DNA of 8,454 bases from NCBI GenBank assembly GCA_937891565.1, contig CALAHA010000032.1, forward strand, positions 1-8,454, written 5' to 3'. Of this stretch, positions 1 to 6,160 are shown piece after piece. The notes beneath the pieces were generated by a model. It did no database searches and had not been told where the DNA came from. It saw only the letters and a program-made list of their open reading frames with translations. Made by a program: the position numbers and the translations under genes. Positions within the stretch are counted from its first letter, which is position 1. The number at the start of each line of letters is the position of its first letter. Source of the stretch: an uncultured Ilumatobacter sp. (GTDB lineage Bacteria; Actinomycetota; Acidimicrobiia; Acidimicrobiales; Ilumatobacteraceae).

Positions 1-1062
1 TTCGTCGGCACGACCACCCTGAGCGCACTTGCCTCCGAGCCGGTCCAGACCGAGCTGTGGCACAACGCGGCAACGCCGATCCCGCACACGTCTGTCGGCC
101 AAGGGGCCGATCTGATCATCGTTGCTCCGGCAACTGCCAAGTCGATTGCTGCGTATCGGATGGGCTACAGCCACGATCTACTGCAGAACACTCTGATCGC
201 CACGCGTGCCCCGGTCATGATCTGTCCTGCCATGCACACCGAAATGTGGGAGCACCCCAGCGTCGTCGACAACATCGCGGTGCTTCGTGCACGTGGCGTG
301 CACATTGTCGAACCCGAATCAGGGCGCCTTGCCGGTGGTGACGAAGGTGCCGGCCGGCTGGCCTCGCCCGAATCGATCGTGGCGGCCGCCGAACGTGTGC
401 TTGGCCCAGCCGATCTGGTTGGCATCAGCGTCGTGGTCTCGGCTGGCGGCACCCGCGAACCAATTGATGCGGTCAGGGTCATTGCTAATCGCAGCTCCGG
501 CAAACAGGGGTACGCCGTTGCTGCCGAAGCTGCAGCCCGGGGTGCTTTGGTCACCCTGGTCACCACCGTTACTTTGCCGGCGCCGCGGGGCTGCAATATC
601 GTTTCGGTCGAAACCGCAGCACAGATGCAAGCAGCCATGGAACAAGCCGCGGCGACACACGATGTGGTGGTGATGGCAGCAGCGGTTGCTGACTTCCGCC
701 CGGTCCAGGCTGCCAATGGCAAGCTCAAGAAACGCGACGGCACCCCCGAGATCGTTCTGGAACCGACGCCCGACATCCTTGCCAGTCTTGGTGCGAACAA
801 GCGGGCCGGTCAGGTGCTGGTCGGTTTCGCTGCTGAGACGGATGACCTGCTCGCCAACGCCAAGTCGAAGCTCGATACGAAGCGTCTCGATCTGATCGTT
901 GCCAATGATGTCAGTGCCCCCGGTGTTGGCTTCGTTCATGACACGAATGCGGTTACGCTGCTGCGGCCCGACGCGGAGCCTGTCGAGATCGACCTTGCTT
1001 CCAAGCAAGATGTCGCTCGGGCGGTGATCGACACCATCGTCGCTCTGCGCGATGCTCGCTGA
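1..1062 (+). CDS. coaBC: Bifunctional CoaBC: phosphopantothenoylcysteine decarboxylase / phosphopantothenate-cysteine ligase (5' truncated by window)
   Basis: This cytoplasmic enzyme makes 4'-phosphopantetheine for coenzyme A: the CoaB half joins cysteine to 4'-phosphopantothenate and the FMN-dependent CoaC half decarboxylates the product. The reading frame is open from base 1 and 353 residues are visible; about 50 N-terminal residues are probably missing compared with the usual length of about 400. In visible numbering, the CoaC part shows the active-site His at about 29 (IPHTS), the APATA segment at 42-46 and the substrate-binding motif PAMHTEMW at 76-83. The CoaB part starts near 140 with SAGGTREP and ANRSSGKQG (162-170), then AAAVADFRP, the lysine-rich GKLKKRDG, VGFAAET and ANDVSAPGVGF. 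Two CoaC residues differ from the E. coli pattern: His replaces Asn in PxMNxxMW, and Gly replaces the flap Cys in GRLAGGDEGAGR (108-119). I recall similar changes in actinobacterial homologues. metK follows 59 bases downstream. Family assignment is secure. Confidence 0.97.
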   Translation, partial: FVGTTTLSALASEPVQTELWHNAATPIPHTSVGQGADLIIVAPATAKSIAAYRMGYSHDLLQNTLIATRAPVMICPAMHTEMWEHPSVVDNIAVLRARGVHIVEPESGRLAGGDEGAGRLASPESIVAAAERVLGPADLVGISVVVSAGGTREPIDAVRVIANRSSGKQGYAVAAEAAARGALVTLVTTVTLPAPRGCNIVSVETAAQMQAAMEQAAATHDVVVMAAAVADFRPVQAANGKLKKRDGTPEIVLEPTPDILASLGANKRAGQVLVGFAAETDDLLANAKSKLDTKRLDLIVANDVSAPGVGFVHDTNAVTLLRPDAEPVEIDLASKQDVARAVIDTIVALRDAR

Positions 1063-1121
1063 CATCATCCACGATCCCACTCTCTACCTACACTTCTGAC
1101 AGGACACAGCGGACCGACACC

Positions 1122-2309
1122 ATGGCTAACTACACCTTCACCTCTGAATCAGTCACCGAGGGTCATCCCGACAAAATCGCCGACCAAATCTCGGACGCGG
1201 TGCTCGATGCGATCCTTACCGAGGATCCACATGCACGCGTTGCCTGTGAAACCATGGTCACCACCGGCCTTTGCATTGTTGCTGGAGAGATCACCACCAG
1301 TGCATACGTTGACATCCAACGCATTGCCCGCGACACGATCAATGGCATTGGCTACGACGACGCTCAGAAGGGCTTCGACGGCCACACCTGTGGGGTCATG
1401 GTGACCCTCGACGAGCAGAGCCCAGACATTGCTCAAGGTGTCAACGCGAGCGAAGAATTCCGTGGCGGTTCTGCTGGCGAAGATGTGCTCAACCTGCAAG
1501 GCGCAGGCGACCAGGGCATGATGTTTGGTTACGCCTGCAACGAGACCGACGTACTGATGCCGCTGCCGATCAACACGGCGCATCGCCTTGCAGAGCGCCT
1601 GGCCGAGGTCCGCAAGAGCGGTCAGGTTCCGTACCTGCGCCCTGACGGCAAGACTCAGGTCACGTTCGATTATGAAGATGGCGTCCCTGTCGCGCTCAAG
1701 GCTGTGCTCATCTCGACGCAGCACCAGGCCGGGATCGACCGTGACACGGTGATCCGCCCTGACCTCATCGACCAGGTCATTCGGCCGGTCATCCCTGAGC
1801 AGTTTGCTGACGATGACTACGAAGTTTTCATCAACCCGACCGGCAGCTTTGTGATCGGTGGCCCGCAGGGCGACTGTGGTCTGACTGGTCGCAAGATCAT
1901 CGTCGACACCTATGGCGGCATGGGTCGTCACGGTGGTGGAGCGTTCTCGGGCAAGGACCCGTCCAAGGTTGACCGCTCTGGTGCCTACGCAGGCCGCTGG
2001 GTTGCCAAGCATGTCGTCGCATCTGGTGCCGCTGATCGCTGCGAAATCCAGCTTGCCTACGCCATTGGAATGGCGCAGCCGATGAGCATCCTCGTCGAGA
2101 CCTTCGGCACCGCCAAAGAAGATCCAGCCAAGATCGAAGCCGCCGTCCGGGCAACCTTCGACCTGCGTCCCGGAGCGATTGTCCGCGACCTCGACCTCCT
2201 GCGTCCGATCTATAAGGACTCGGCGGCGTACGGCCACTTCGGCCGCGAACAGTTCCCGTGGGAGCAGCTCGGTCGCCTCGACGAGTTCAAGGCTGCTGTC
2301 GGAGTCTGA
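1122..2309 (+). CDS. metK: S-adenosylmethionine synthetase (methionine adenosyltransferase)
   Basis: MetK makes S-adenosylmethionine from methionine and ATP, releasing phosphate and diphosphate; it is a cytoplasmic tetramer. The 395-residue product has the usual family length and all three domains. Visible motifs are the ATP-binding TEGHPDK (12-18), the first signature GAGDQGMMFGYAC (127-139) and the glycine-rich second signature GGGAFSGKD (271-279). The N-terminus MANYTFTSESVTEGHPDK fixes the ATG start. No strong ribosome binding site is seen: AGGAC at 1101-1105 lies 16 bases before the start, too far to be convincing. The 59-base gap after coaBC is too short for a known SAM riboswitch, and I see none. 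TACACT at 1089-1094 resembles a -10 box but has no matching -35. An unusual hairpin starts seven bases after the stop and overlaps the start of the next gene. The coaBC-metK-priA order is familiar from other actinobacteria. Confidence 0.98.
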   Translation: MANYTFTSESVTEGHPDKIADQISDAVLDAILTEDPHARVACETMVTTGLCIVAGEITTSAYVDIQRIARDTINGIGYDDAQKGFDGHTCGVMVTLDEQSPDIAQGVNASEEFRGGSAGEDVLNLQGAGDQGMMFGYACNETDVLMPLPINTAHRLAERLAEVRKSGQVPYLRPDGKTQVTFDYEDGVPVALKAVLISTQHQAGIDRDTVIRPDLIDQVIRPVIPEQFADDDYEVFINPTGSFVIGGPQGDCGLTGRKIIVDTYGGMGRHGGGAFSGKDPSKVDRSGAYAGRWVAKHVVASGAADRCEIQLAYAIGMAQPMSILVETFGTAKEDPAKIEAAVRATFDLRPGAIVRDLDLLRPIYKDSAAYGHFGREQFPWEQLGRLDEFKAAVGV

Positions 2310-2315
2310 TTGCGA

Positions 2316-2354
2316 TGGCTGGTCTCACTGTGCCAGGCACAGTGTGACCGGTCG
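2316..2354 (+). repeat. Strong inverted repeat (hairpin) between metK and priA, containing the priA start codon
   Basis: The core is a perfect 9-base inverted repeat, CACTGTGCC (2326-2334) and GGCACAGTG (2336-2344), around a single central A at 2335. It extends outward to 14-base arms (2321-2334 and 2336-2349) with one T/T mismatch, and with G-U pairs the RNA stem can reach 2316/2354. It begins seven bases after the metK stop. The proposed priA GTG start (2344-2346) and its only SD-like triplet, AGG at 2335-2337, both lie inside it. No T-run follows, so it is not a classical intrinsic terminator. It could be an mRNA structure limiting priA translation, a 3' stabilising hairpin for metK mRNA, or an operator for a dimeric regulator. 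The structure is seen directly; its function is unknown. Confidence 0.8.
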
Positions 2355-4089
2355 CGTCGCTCGTGTCCTGCCCAACGTCACGGGGCTCGACAAAACTTTC
2401 GACTACCTCATTCCTGATGATCTGCATGCTCCTGCCCGATTCGGCCCGGTGCAAGTTGGCACCATTGTTCGAGTCGAACTGCACGGTCGCCGGATCGGCG
2501 GATGGATCAGCGACATCGTCGATGTCGACGATGCTGCCGTCGATCGAATATCGCTGAAGCCGATCTCAAAGGTCACGGGACACGGCCCCGACGTCGAGTT
2601 GTTTGAGCTCGCCGAATGGGCATCGATCCGCTGGGCAGCTCGACGCTCTCGGCCATTTCTCGTTGCGGCGTCGCCGTCTCGGGCGATCACGTCCTTGCCG
2701 CCTGTCCGGCGTACGGCTCCGGTGCTCTCACCGTCGTCGCCGGCGACAACCGAACTGCTGGCGGTCGGCGGGGGAGTCCTTCGCCTGCCGCCGCGGAGCG
2801 ATGTTCTCCCCGCACTTCGCTCGGTCATTGCTCACGGGCCGACGCTTGTGGTGACGCCGACGATCAGCGATGCACGGACATTGGCAACGCGTGTCCGGCA
2901 ATTGGGCGTATCTGTGGCGTTGATGCCCGATGACTGGGCCGCGGCGATGGGCGGGGTCGACGTAGTGATTGGTCCGCGGTCCGCTGCATGGGCGCCGTGC
3001 CCCGACATGGCATCAGCTGTGGTCATTGATGAACACGACGAGGCGCTGCAGGAGGAACGATCGCCGACTTGGCATGCGCGTGACGTTCTGGTCGAACGAT
3101 GCCGCCGAAGCGGCGTGCCGCACCTGTTGATTTCGCCGGCACCATCGCTCACCGCCGTGGTGACGGCAGCAGGCGAGCCAGGCGTTGCTCACCCGCCATT
3201 CACGCGCGAGCGGGTCGCCTGGCCGAAGATCACCATCGTCGATCGGACGAATGAGGAGCCGTGGAAGAAGTCGCTCGTCACGTCGACGTTGATCGACCGG
3301 ATTCGGAACCCCGACCTCACGGTGGTCTGTATCAGCAACATCACTGGGCGAGCCCGTGTCTTGGCGTGTCGGTCGTGTGAGGCACTGATCCGCTGTGAGA
3401 CCTGCGACGCCGCAGTCGGGTTGACGTCCGACAACGTGCTGTCGTGTACCCGTTGCGGCACTGACCGGCCGGCGGTATGCCAGGCCTGCGGGGCTTCGAG
3501 CTTCGCAAACCTCCGCCCTGGCGTCAGTAGGTTGCGCGAAGAACTCGAAGGCGCAGCGGCCCGACAGGTCAGGGAGATCACTGGTGCCGACACCGCACCG
3601 CCCCCTGCAGCTGGTGTCTACGTTGGCACCGAAGCAGCGTTGTATCGCGTGCCGTCTTGCGATGTCGTCGCGTTCCTTGAATTTGATTCCGAGATGCTCG
3701 CACCGCGGTTCCGGGCCGCCGAGCAGGCGCTGGCACTCATCATCCGGGCCGGCCGGTTGGCACCAGAGGTGCTGGTCCAAACTTTTATGCCCAACCATGT
3801 GGTGTTGCAAGCTGCGGCCGCCGGCAACCCAGATGAAGTGATCAAAGTCGAACGCGAACGGCGCGAAATGCTCGGCTTCCCGCCATTCGGTGCGCTTGCC
3901 AGGATCACGGGAGCCGGATCATCGGAGATGGTCAGACAGCTCAAGTCCGACGTGCAAGTCGGTGGCGACCAGTCGACTGGCTACGTCGTGCGAGCGGACG
4001 ACTGGATCACGCTCGGTATGGCGCTCAATGCGACCGAGCGTCCGAAAGGTAGCCGCCTCCGTATCGAGGTCGATCCGCCGCGGCTCTAG
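2344..4089 (+). CDS. priA: PriA-like primosomal protein N' (replication restart) with degenerate helicase motifs
   Basis: PriA recognises stalled replication forks and starts replisome reloading. This 581-residue protein is shorter than E. coli PriA (732). The N-terminus RVARVLPNVTGLDKTFDYLIP fits the 3'-DNA-binding domain and supports the GTG start; no other start codon lies in frame between the metK stop and this region. The Walker A GxGKT is absent: the corresponding stretch reads LLAVGGGVLRLPPRSD (about 138-153). The DEEH box is altered to IDEHDE (228-233), and the QVAGRAGR motif is reduced to IIRAGR (466-471). Eight cysteines in four CxxC pairs (342/345, 351/354, 368/371, 379/382) preserve the two-zinc module. 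The C-terminus ends in RLRIEVDPPRL, so it looks complete. Known actinobacterial PriA proteins are likewise predicted to lack ATPase activity, so this is probably a structural DNA-binding factor, not a decayed gene. The start lies in a hairpin, and the stop overlaps that of the opposing gene. Confidence 0.92.
   Translation: MTGRVARVLPNVTGLDKTFDYLIPDDLHAPARFGPVQVGTIVRVELHGRRIGGWISDIVDVDDAAVDRISLKPISKVTGHGPDVELFELAEWASIRWAARRSRPFLVAASPSRAITSLPPVRRTAPVLSPSSPATTELLAVGGGVLRLPPRSDVLPALRSVIAHGPTLVVTPTISDARTLATRVRQLGVSVALMPDDWAAAMGGVDVVIGPRSAAWAPCPDMASAVVIDEHDEALQEERSPTWHARDVLVERCRRSGVPHLLISPAPSLTAVVTAAGEPGVAHPPFTRERVAWPKITIVDRTNEEPWKKSLVTSTLIDRIRNPDLTVVCISNITGRARVLACRSCEALIRCETCDAAVGLTSDNVLSCTRCGTDRPAVCQACGASSFANLRPGVSRLREELEGAAARQVREITGADTAPPPAAGVYVGTEAALYRVPSCDVVAFLEFDSEMLAPRFRAAEQALALIIRAGRLAPEVLVQTFMPNHVVLQAAAAGNPDEVIKVERERREMLGFPPFGALARITGAGSSEMVRQLKSDVQVGGDQSTGYVVRADDWITLGMALNATERPKGSRLRIEVDPPRL
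4086..4089. other. CTAG palindrome giving stop codons to two convergent genes
   Basis: The palindromic tetranucleotide CTAG supplies TAG to the plus-strand priA gene (4087-4089) and TAG to the minus-strand methyltransferase gene (4088 down to 4086). The two coding regions therefore overlap by four bases, and neither has an intergenic terminator. Each transcript must run into the other gene before ending, giving antisense overlap. This is read directly from the sequence. Confidence 0.95.
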
Positions 4090-4754
4090 GGCCGAGCAGA
4101 TTTGGGACCGACGCCGAGGAGCCGGAACCCGGCCTTGGAAGTGATTCGCTCGGTGGGGTGTCCCTCGGACTGCAACCAACGCTGCAGGGAGTCGGCGCCC
4201 AGGTGCTTTTGTACCACGAGTGCGGCGATGCCGTTGTTGTCGAGCCGGGCGAGCCAGTCGAGCAGGAGCGCGCGCATTGCGGTCTTGCCGATTCGTACCG
4301 GCGGGTTCGACCACACCGTGGCAAACCGGATGTCGTTTGGAACGTCATCCGGTGCGACGGCACGCAGGTTGGTGATGCCGTTTTGTTTGGCGTTGCGGGT
4401 GCACAGGTGGCGAGCGCGGCTGTTGACATCGACGGCCCATACGGTGGCGTTGGGGGAGCGGCGCGCCATAGCCAGGGCGATAGGCCCAGCCCCAGCCCCA
4501 AGGTCGAGCAGGTGGCCCGTGGACGCGATTGGCAGATCAGTTCGCAGCAGCAGATTCGTGCCGGTGTCGACGTGGCCGCGGCTGAACACGCCTCGATCGG
4601 TCTCTAACGTGAACGCCGTGTCCGGGAGCATGACGTCAATGGTCACCGGGTCAGACGGCACCGTTGGGTCGTCGTCAAAGTAGTGGGCGTCGGGGCTCGT
4701 GGAGCCAACGGGTCCGGTCCCGGTCTGGGCGTCGGCATCGGGATCAGGGCTCAC
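4086..4754 (-). CDS. Class I SAM-dependent methyltransferase, RsmC/YbxB-like (methyltransferase small domain)
   Basis: This predicted 222-residue cytoplasmic enzyme has a single Rossmann-type methyltransferase domain. It shows HYFDDDP (24-30) and DRGVFSRGHVDTGTNLLL near 53-70, the SAM-binding motif LLDLGAGAGPIALAMA (82-97) with an acidic strand end at VDVN, and the catalytic-type NPPVRIGK (150-157), followed by VQKHLGADSLQRWL (181-194). The NPP[IV]RxGK form matches the short Gram-positive YbxB-like relatives of the 16S rRNA guanine-N2 methyltransferase RsmC, so an RNA guanine target is plausible but unproven. The frame stays open upstream to 5000, but that part is antisense to def and looks nothing like the family. 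The GTG at 4754 is preferred because HYF lies 23 residues inside it and no later start keeps it. It has no clear ribosome binding site. The family is secure; the substrate and exact start are not. Confidence 0.88.
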   Translation of the reverse strand: MSPDPDADAQTGTGPVGSTSPDAHYFDDDPTVPSDPVTIDVMLPDTAFTLETDRGVFSRGHVDTGTNLLLRTDLPIASTGHLLDLGAGAGPIALAMARRSPNATVWAVDVNSRARHLCTRNAKQNGITNLRAVAPDDVPNDIRFATVWSNPPVRIGKTAMRALLLDWLARLDNNGIAALVVQKHLGADSLQRWLQSEGHPTERITSKAGFRLLGVGPKSARP

Positions 4755-4760
4755 GGGCCG

Positions 4761-4766
4761 TAGCCT
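4761..4766 (+). promoter_or_regulatory. Putative -10 box (TAGCCT) of a leaderless def promoter
   Basis: TAGCCT matches the actinobacterial -10 pattern TANNNT and ends seven bases before the def ATG (4774), which places the expected transcription start at or next to the A of the start codon. No ribosome binding site is present, which fits a leaderless transcript. A closely similar arrangement, TAACCT then six bases then GTG, stands before hisG. No convincing -35 is visible. The box lies in the 19-base gap between the divergent starts of def and the methyltransferase gene, so def has almost no other space for a promoter outside coding DNA. Confidence 0.55.
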
Positions 4767-4773
4767 GGCAGGT

Positions 4774-5316
4774 ATGTCGTACAAGATCAGGACATACGGC
4801 GATCCAGTGCTGAAAACCAAGGCTGCACCGATCGAGAACGTCGATGGCAGGGTCATTCGTCTTGTCGGCGAAATGTTCGACACGCTCGTCGATTCTGGCA
4901 ACGGTCTGGCGCTCGCTGCACCCCAGGTAGGCGTGCAGAAGCAAGTCGTTGTCTGGGATTTTGGTGAGGATCCGCTGGCAATCGTGAATCCCGAGATCAT
5001 CGAATCCGATGGTGAGTGGTTGTTCGACGAAGGTTGCCTCTCGATCCCAGGGCTCTACGTCGAGATGCTGCGTCCCAAGAAGGTCTTGGTACGCGGCGTC
5101 AGCCTCGACGGTGAAATCATTGAGATTGAAGCCGACGAGCTCGAAGCCCGGATGTTCCAACATGAGATCGACCACCTCAACGGCGTCCTCATGTTTGATC
5201 GCCTTGAAGGCGACCAGCGCAAGGAAGCCATGCGCGAGTATCGACGCATGGAAGAACAAGCTGCCGCCGGGGTCCAGCAACGTCAGCCGCTGCGTAAGCG
5301 TCTCGGTCTGTCCTGA
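4774..5316 (+). CDS. def: Peptide deformylase
   Basis: Def removes the formyl group from the N-terminal methionine of new proteins as they leave the ribosome, using a metal ion (usually Fe2+). The 180-residue product has the usual length and all three family motifs: motif I GLALAAPQ (44-51), motif II EGCLS (86-90) and motif III QHEIDH (129-134). Metal ligands are Cys88, His130 and His134; the catalytic residues are Glu131 and Gln51. Motif I differs from the common GxGLAAPQ in having Ala46 at the second glycine. The ATG is chosen because MSYKIRTYGDPVLK is the normal start of the family; the upstream in-frame extension is antisense to the methyltransferase gene. def opens the operon with fmt 13 bases downstream, a pairing that links adding and removing the formyl group. 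A leaderless-type promoter precedes it. Confidence 0.97.
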   Translation: MSYKIRTYGDPVLKTKAAPIENVDGRVIRLVGEMFDTLVDSGNGLALAAPQVGVQKQVVVWDFGEDPLAIVNPEIIESDGEWLFDEGCLSIPGLYVEMLRPKKVLVRGVSLDGEIIEIEADELEARMFQHEIDHLNGVLMFDRLEGDQRKEAMREYRRMEEQAAAGVQQRQPLRKRLGLS

Positions 5317-5329
5317 GCTGGTTCGACTG

Positions 5330-6160
5330 ATGAAGATCGTCTACCTCGGGACGCCCGAGATGGCGGTTCCGCCGCTTCAGGCTCTGCATGCCGCAGGCCA
5401 CGAAATCCTGCTCGTCGTCACCCGCGTCGATAAAAAACGCGGGCGAGGTTCGGCCTTGTCGCCGAGTCCCGTCAAGGCCGCAGCCCTTGAACTTGGCATC
5501 CCGGTGTCGCACGAACCCGACGACGTACTTGGCGCAGTGGCCGGCGGCGCCACGCTCGGTGTCGTTGTTGCCTACGGACGTCTGATCAAGCCGCACATCC
5601 TCGACGAGATCCCGATGATCAATGCTCACTTCTCGCTGTTGCCGCGTTGGCGCGGTGCGGCTCCGGTTGAGCGGGCGCTCCTGGCCGGCGACGGTCTGAC
5701 CGGAGTCGACATCATGCGACTCGAAGAAGGTCTCGACACCGGCGGAATCTACGCCGAAACTGTCGTGCCGATCAGTGCAAAATCAACAGCAGCCGAGCTG
5801 CGCTCCGAGTTAGTCGATGCAGCATGTGAGCTGCTTGTCAAAACGCTTGCTGTGCCGCTTGACGTCTGGATCGATAGCGCAGCGACTCAGATCGGCAACA
5901 CCGTTTACGCGGCCAAGTTCACCAAAGAAGAGTTCGAGATCGACTGGACGCAACCGGTCGGGCACATTGATCGTCTCATCCGAGTCGGCGGTGCCTGGAC
6001 GATGTTTCGTGGCAAACGCCTCAAGATCCATGTGGCCGATCTCGTCGAAGGAAAGTTGACTCCAGTGACTGTGCAGCCCGAAGGAAAAGGCCCAATGGAG
6101 TTCGCTGCATGGCGCAACGGCGCCCAGCCCACTGACGACGAATTGTTCGGTTCGCTGTGA
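5330..6160 (+). CDS. fmt: Methionyl-tRNA formyltransferase
   Basis: Fmt transfers a formyl group from 10-formyltetrahydrofolate to initiator Met-tRNA. The start MKIVYLGTPEMAVPPL is the conserved N-terminus of the family and fixes the ATG. The catalytic triad is visible as Asn98 and His100 in NAHFSLLPRWRGAAP and Asp136 in EGLDTGGI. The folate-domain segment GRGSALSPSPVK (38-49) is also present. The C-terminal tRNA-binding domain begins around VYAAKFTKEEFEIDW and continues through RLIRVGGAWTMFRGKRLKI. At 276 residues it is shorter than E. coli Fmt (315). Part of this comes from the RVGGAWT segment, where most homologues carry a longer RxFNPxPGAWT-like stretch. It follows def by 13 bases with no clear ribosome binding site, and its TGA overlaps the GTG start of rsmB, so coupled translation is likely. 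Confidence 0.97.
   Translation: MKIVYLGTPEMAVPPLQALHAAGHEILLVVTRVDKKRGRGSALSPSPVKAAALELGIPVSHEPDDVLGAVAGGATLGVVVAYGRLIKPHILDEIPMINAHFSLLPRWRGAAPVERALLAGDGLTGVDIMRLEEGLDTGGIYAETVVPISAKSTAAELRSELVDAACELLVKTLAVPLDVWIDSAATQIGNTVYAAKFTKEEFEIDWTQPVGHIDRLIRVGGAWTMFRGKRLKIHVADLVEGKLTPVTVQPEGKGPMEFAAWRNGAQPTDDELFGSL

Noticed and set aside
287..303. GTGCAC repeated around GTGGC (both direct and inverted repeat) inside coaBC
   Set aside because: Short and within conserved coding sequence (ARGVHIVEP); no regulatory setting.
1063..1121. Possible SAM riboswitch or promoter before metK
   Set aside because: The gap is only 59 bases with no riboswitch-like pairing. TACACT at 1089-1094 could be a -10 box, but no -35 or other support is visible.
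1149..2237. A 362-codon open frame on the minus strand opposite metK, and similar long antisense frames opposite coaBC (319-1080) and priA (3013-3810)
   Set aside because: They are exact shadows of strongly conserved genes in GC-rich DNA, where stop codons are rare in other frames. Their translations show no recognisable motif.
2179..2343. N-terminal extension of the PriA frame into metK
   Set aside because: It overlaps metK coding sequence, contains Ser/Arg-rich shadow sequence and lacks similarity to PriA. The family N-terminus begins just after GTG 2344.
3101..3114. Small hairpin GCCGC-CGAA-GCGGC inside priA
   Set aside because: A five-base stem is common by chance in this GC-rich DNA and has no T-run or gene boundary nearby.
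4485..4500. Tandem CCCAGC repeat
   Set aside because: It encodes the Gly-Ala-Gly-Ala-Gly SAM-binding loop of the minus-strand methyltransferase.
4158..4607. Plus-strand open frames across the methyltransferase gene (also 4102-4683)
   Set aside because: The minus-strand frame carries clear methyltransferase motifs. The plus-strand translations are rich in Arg and Ser with no family features.
4755..5000. N-terminal extension of the methyltransferase frame up to 5000 on the minus strand
   Set aside because: It is antisense to def and shows no methyltransferase-like sequence. The conserved HYF segment is already included when starting at 4754.
5421..5443. Perfect 7-base inverted repeat CCCGCGT / ACGCGGG with a 9-base A-rich loop inside fmt
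   Set aside because: It lies within conserved coding sequence (TRVDKKRGRG, equivalent to the usual TxPDRxxGRG of Fmt), so codon choice in GC-rich DNA is enough to explain it.
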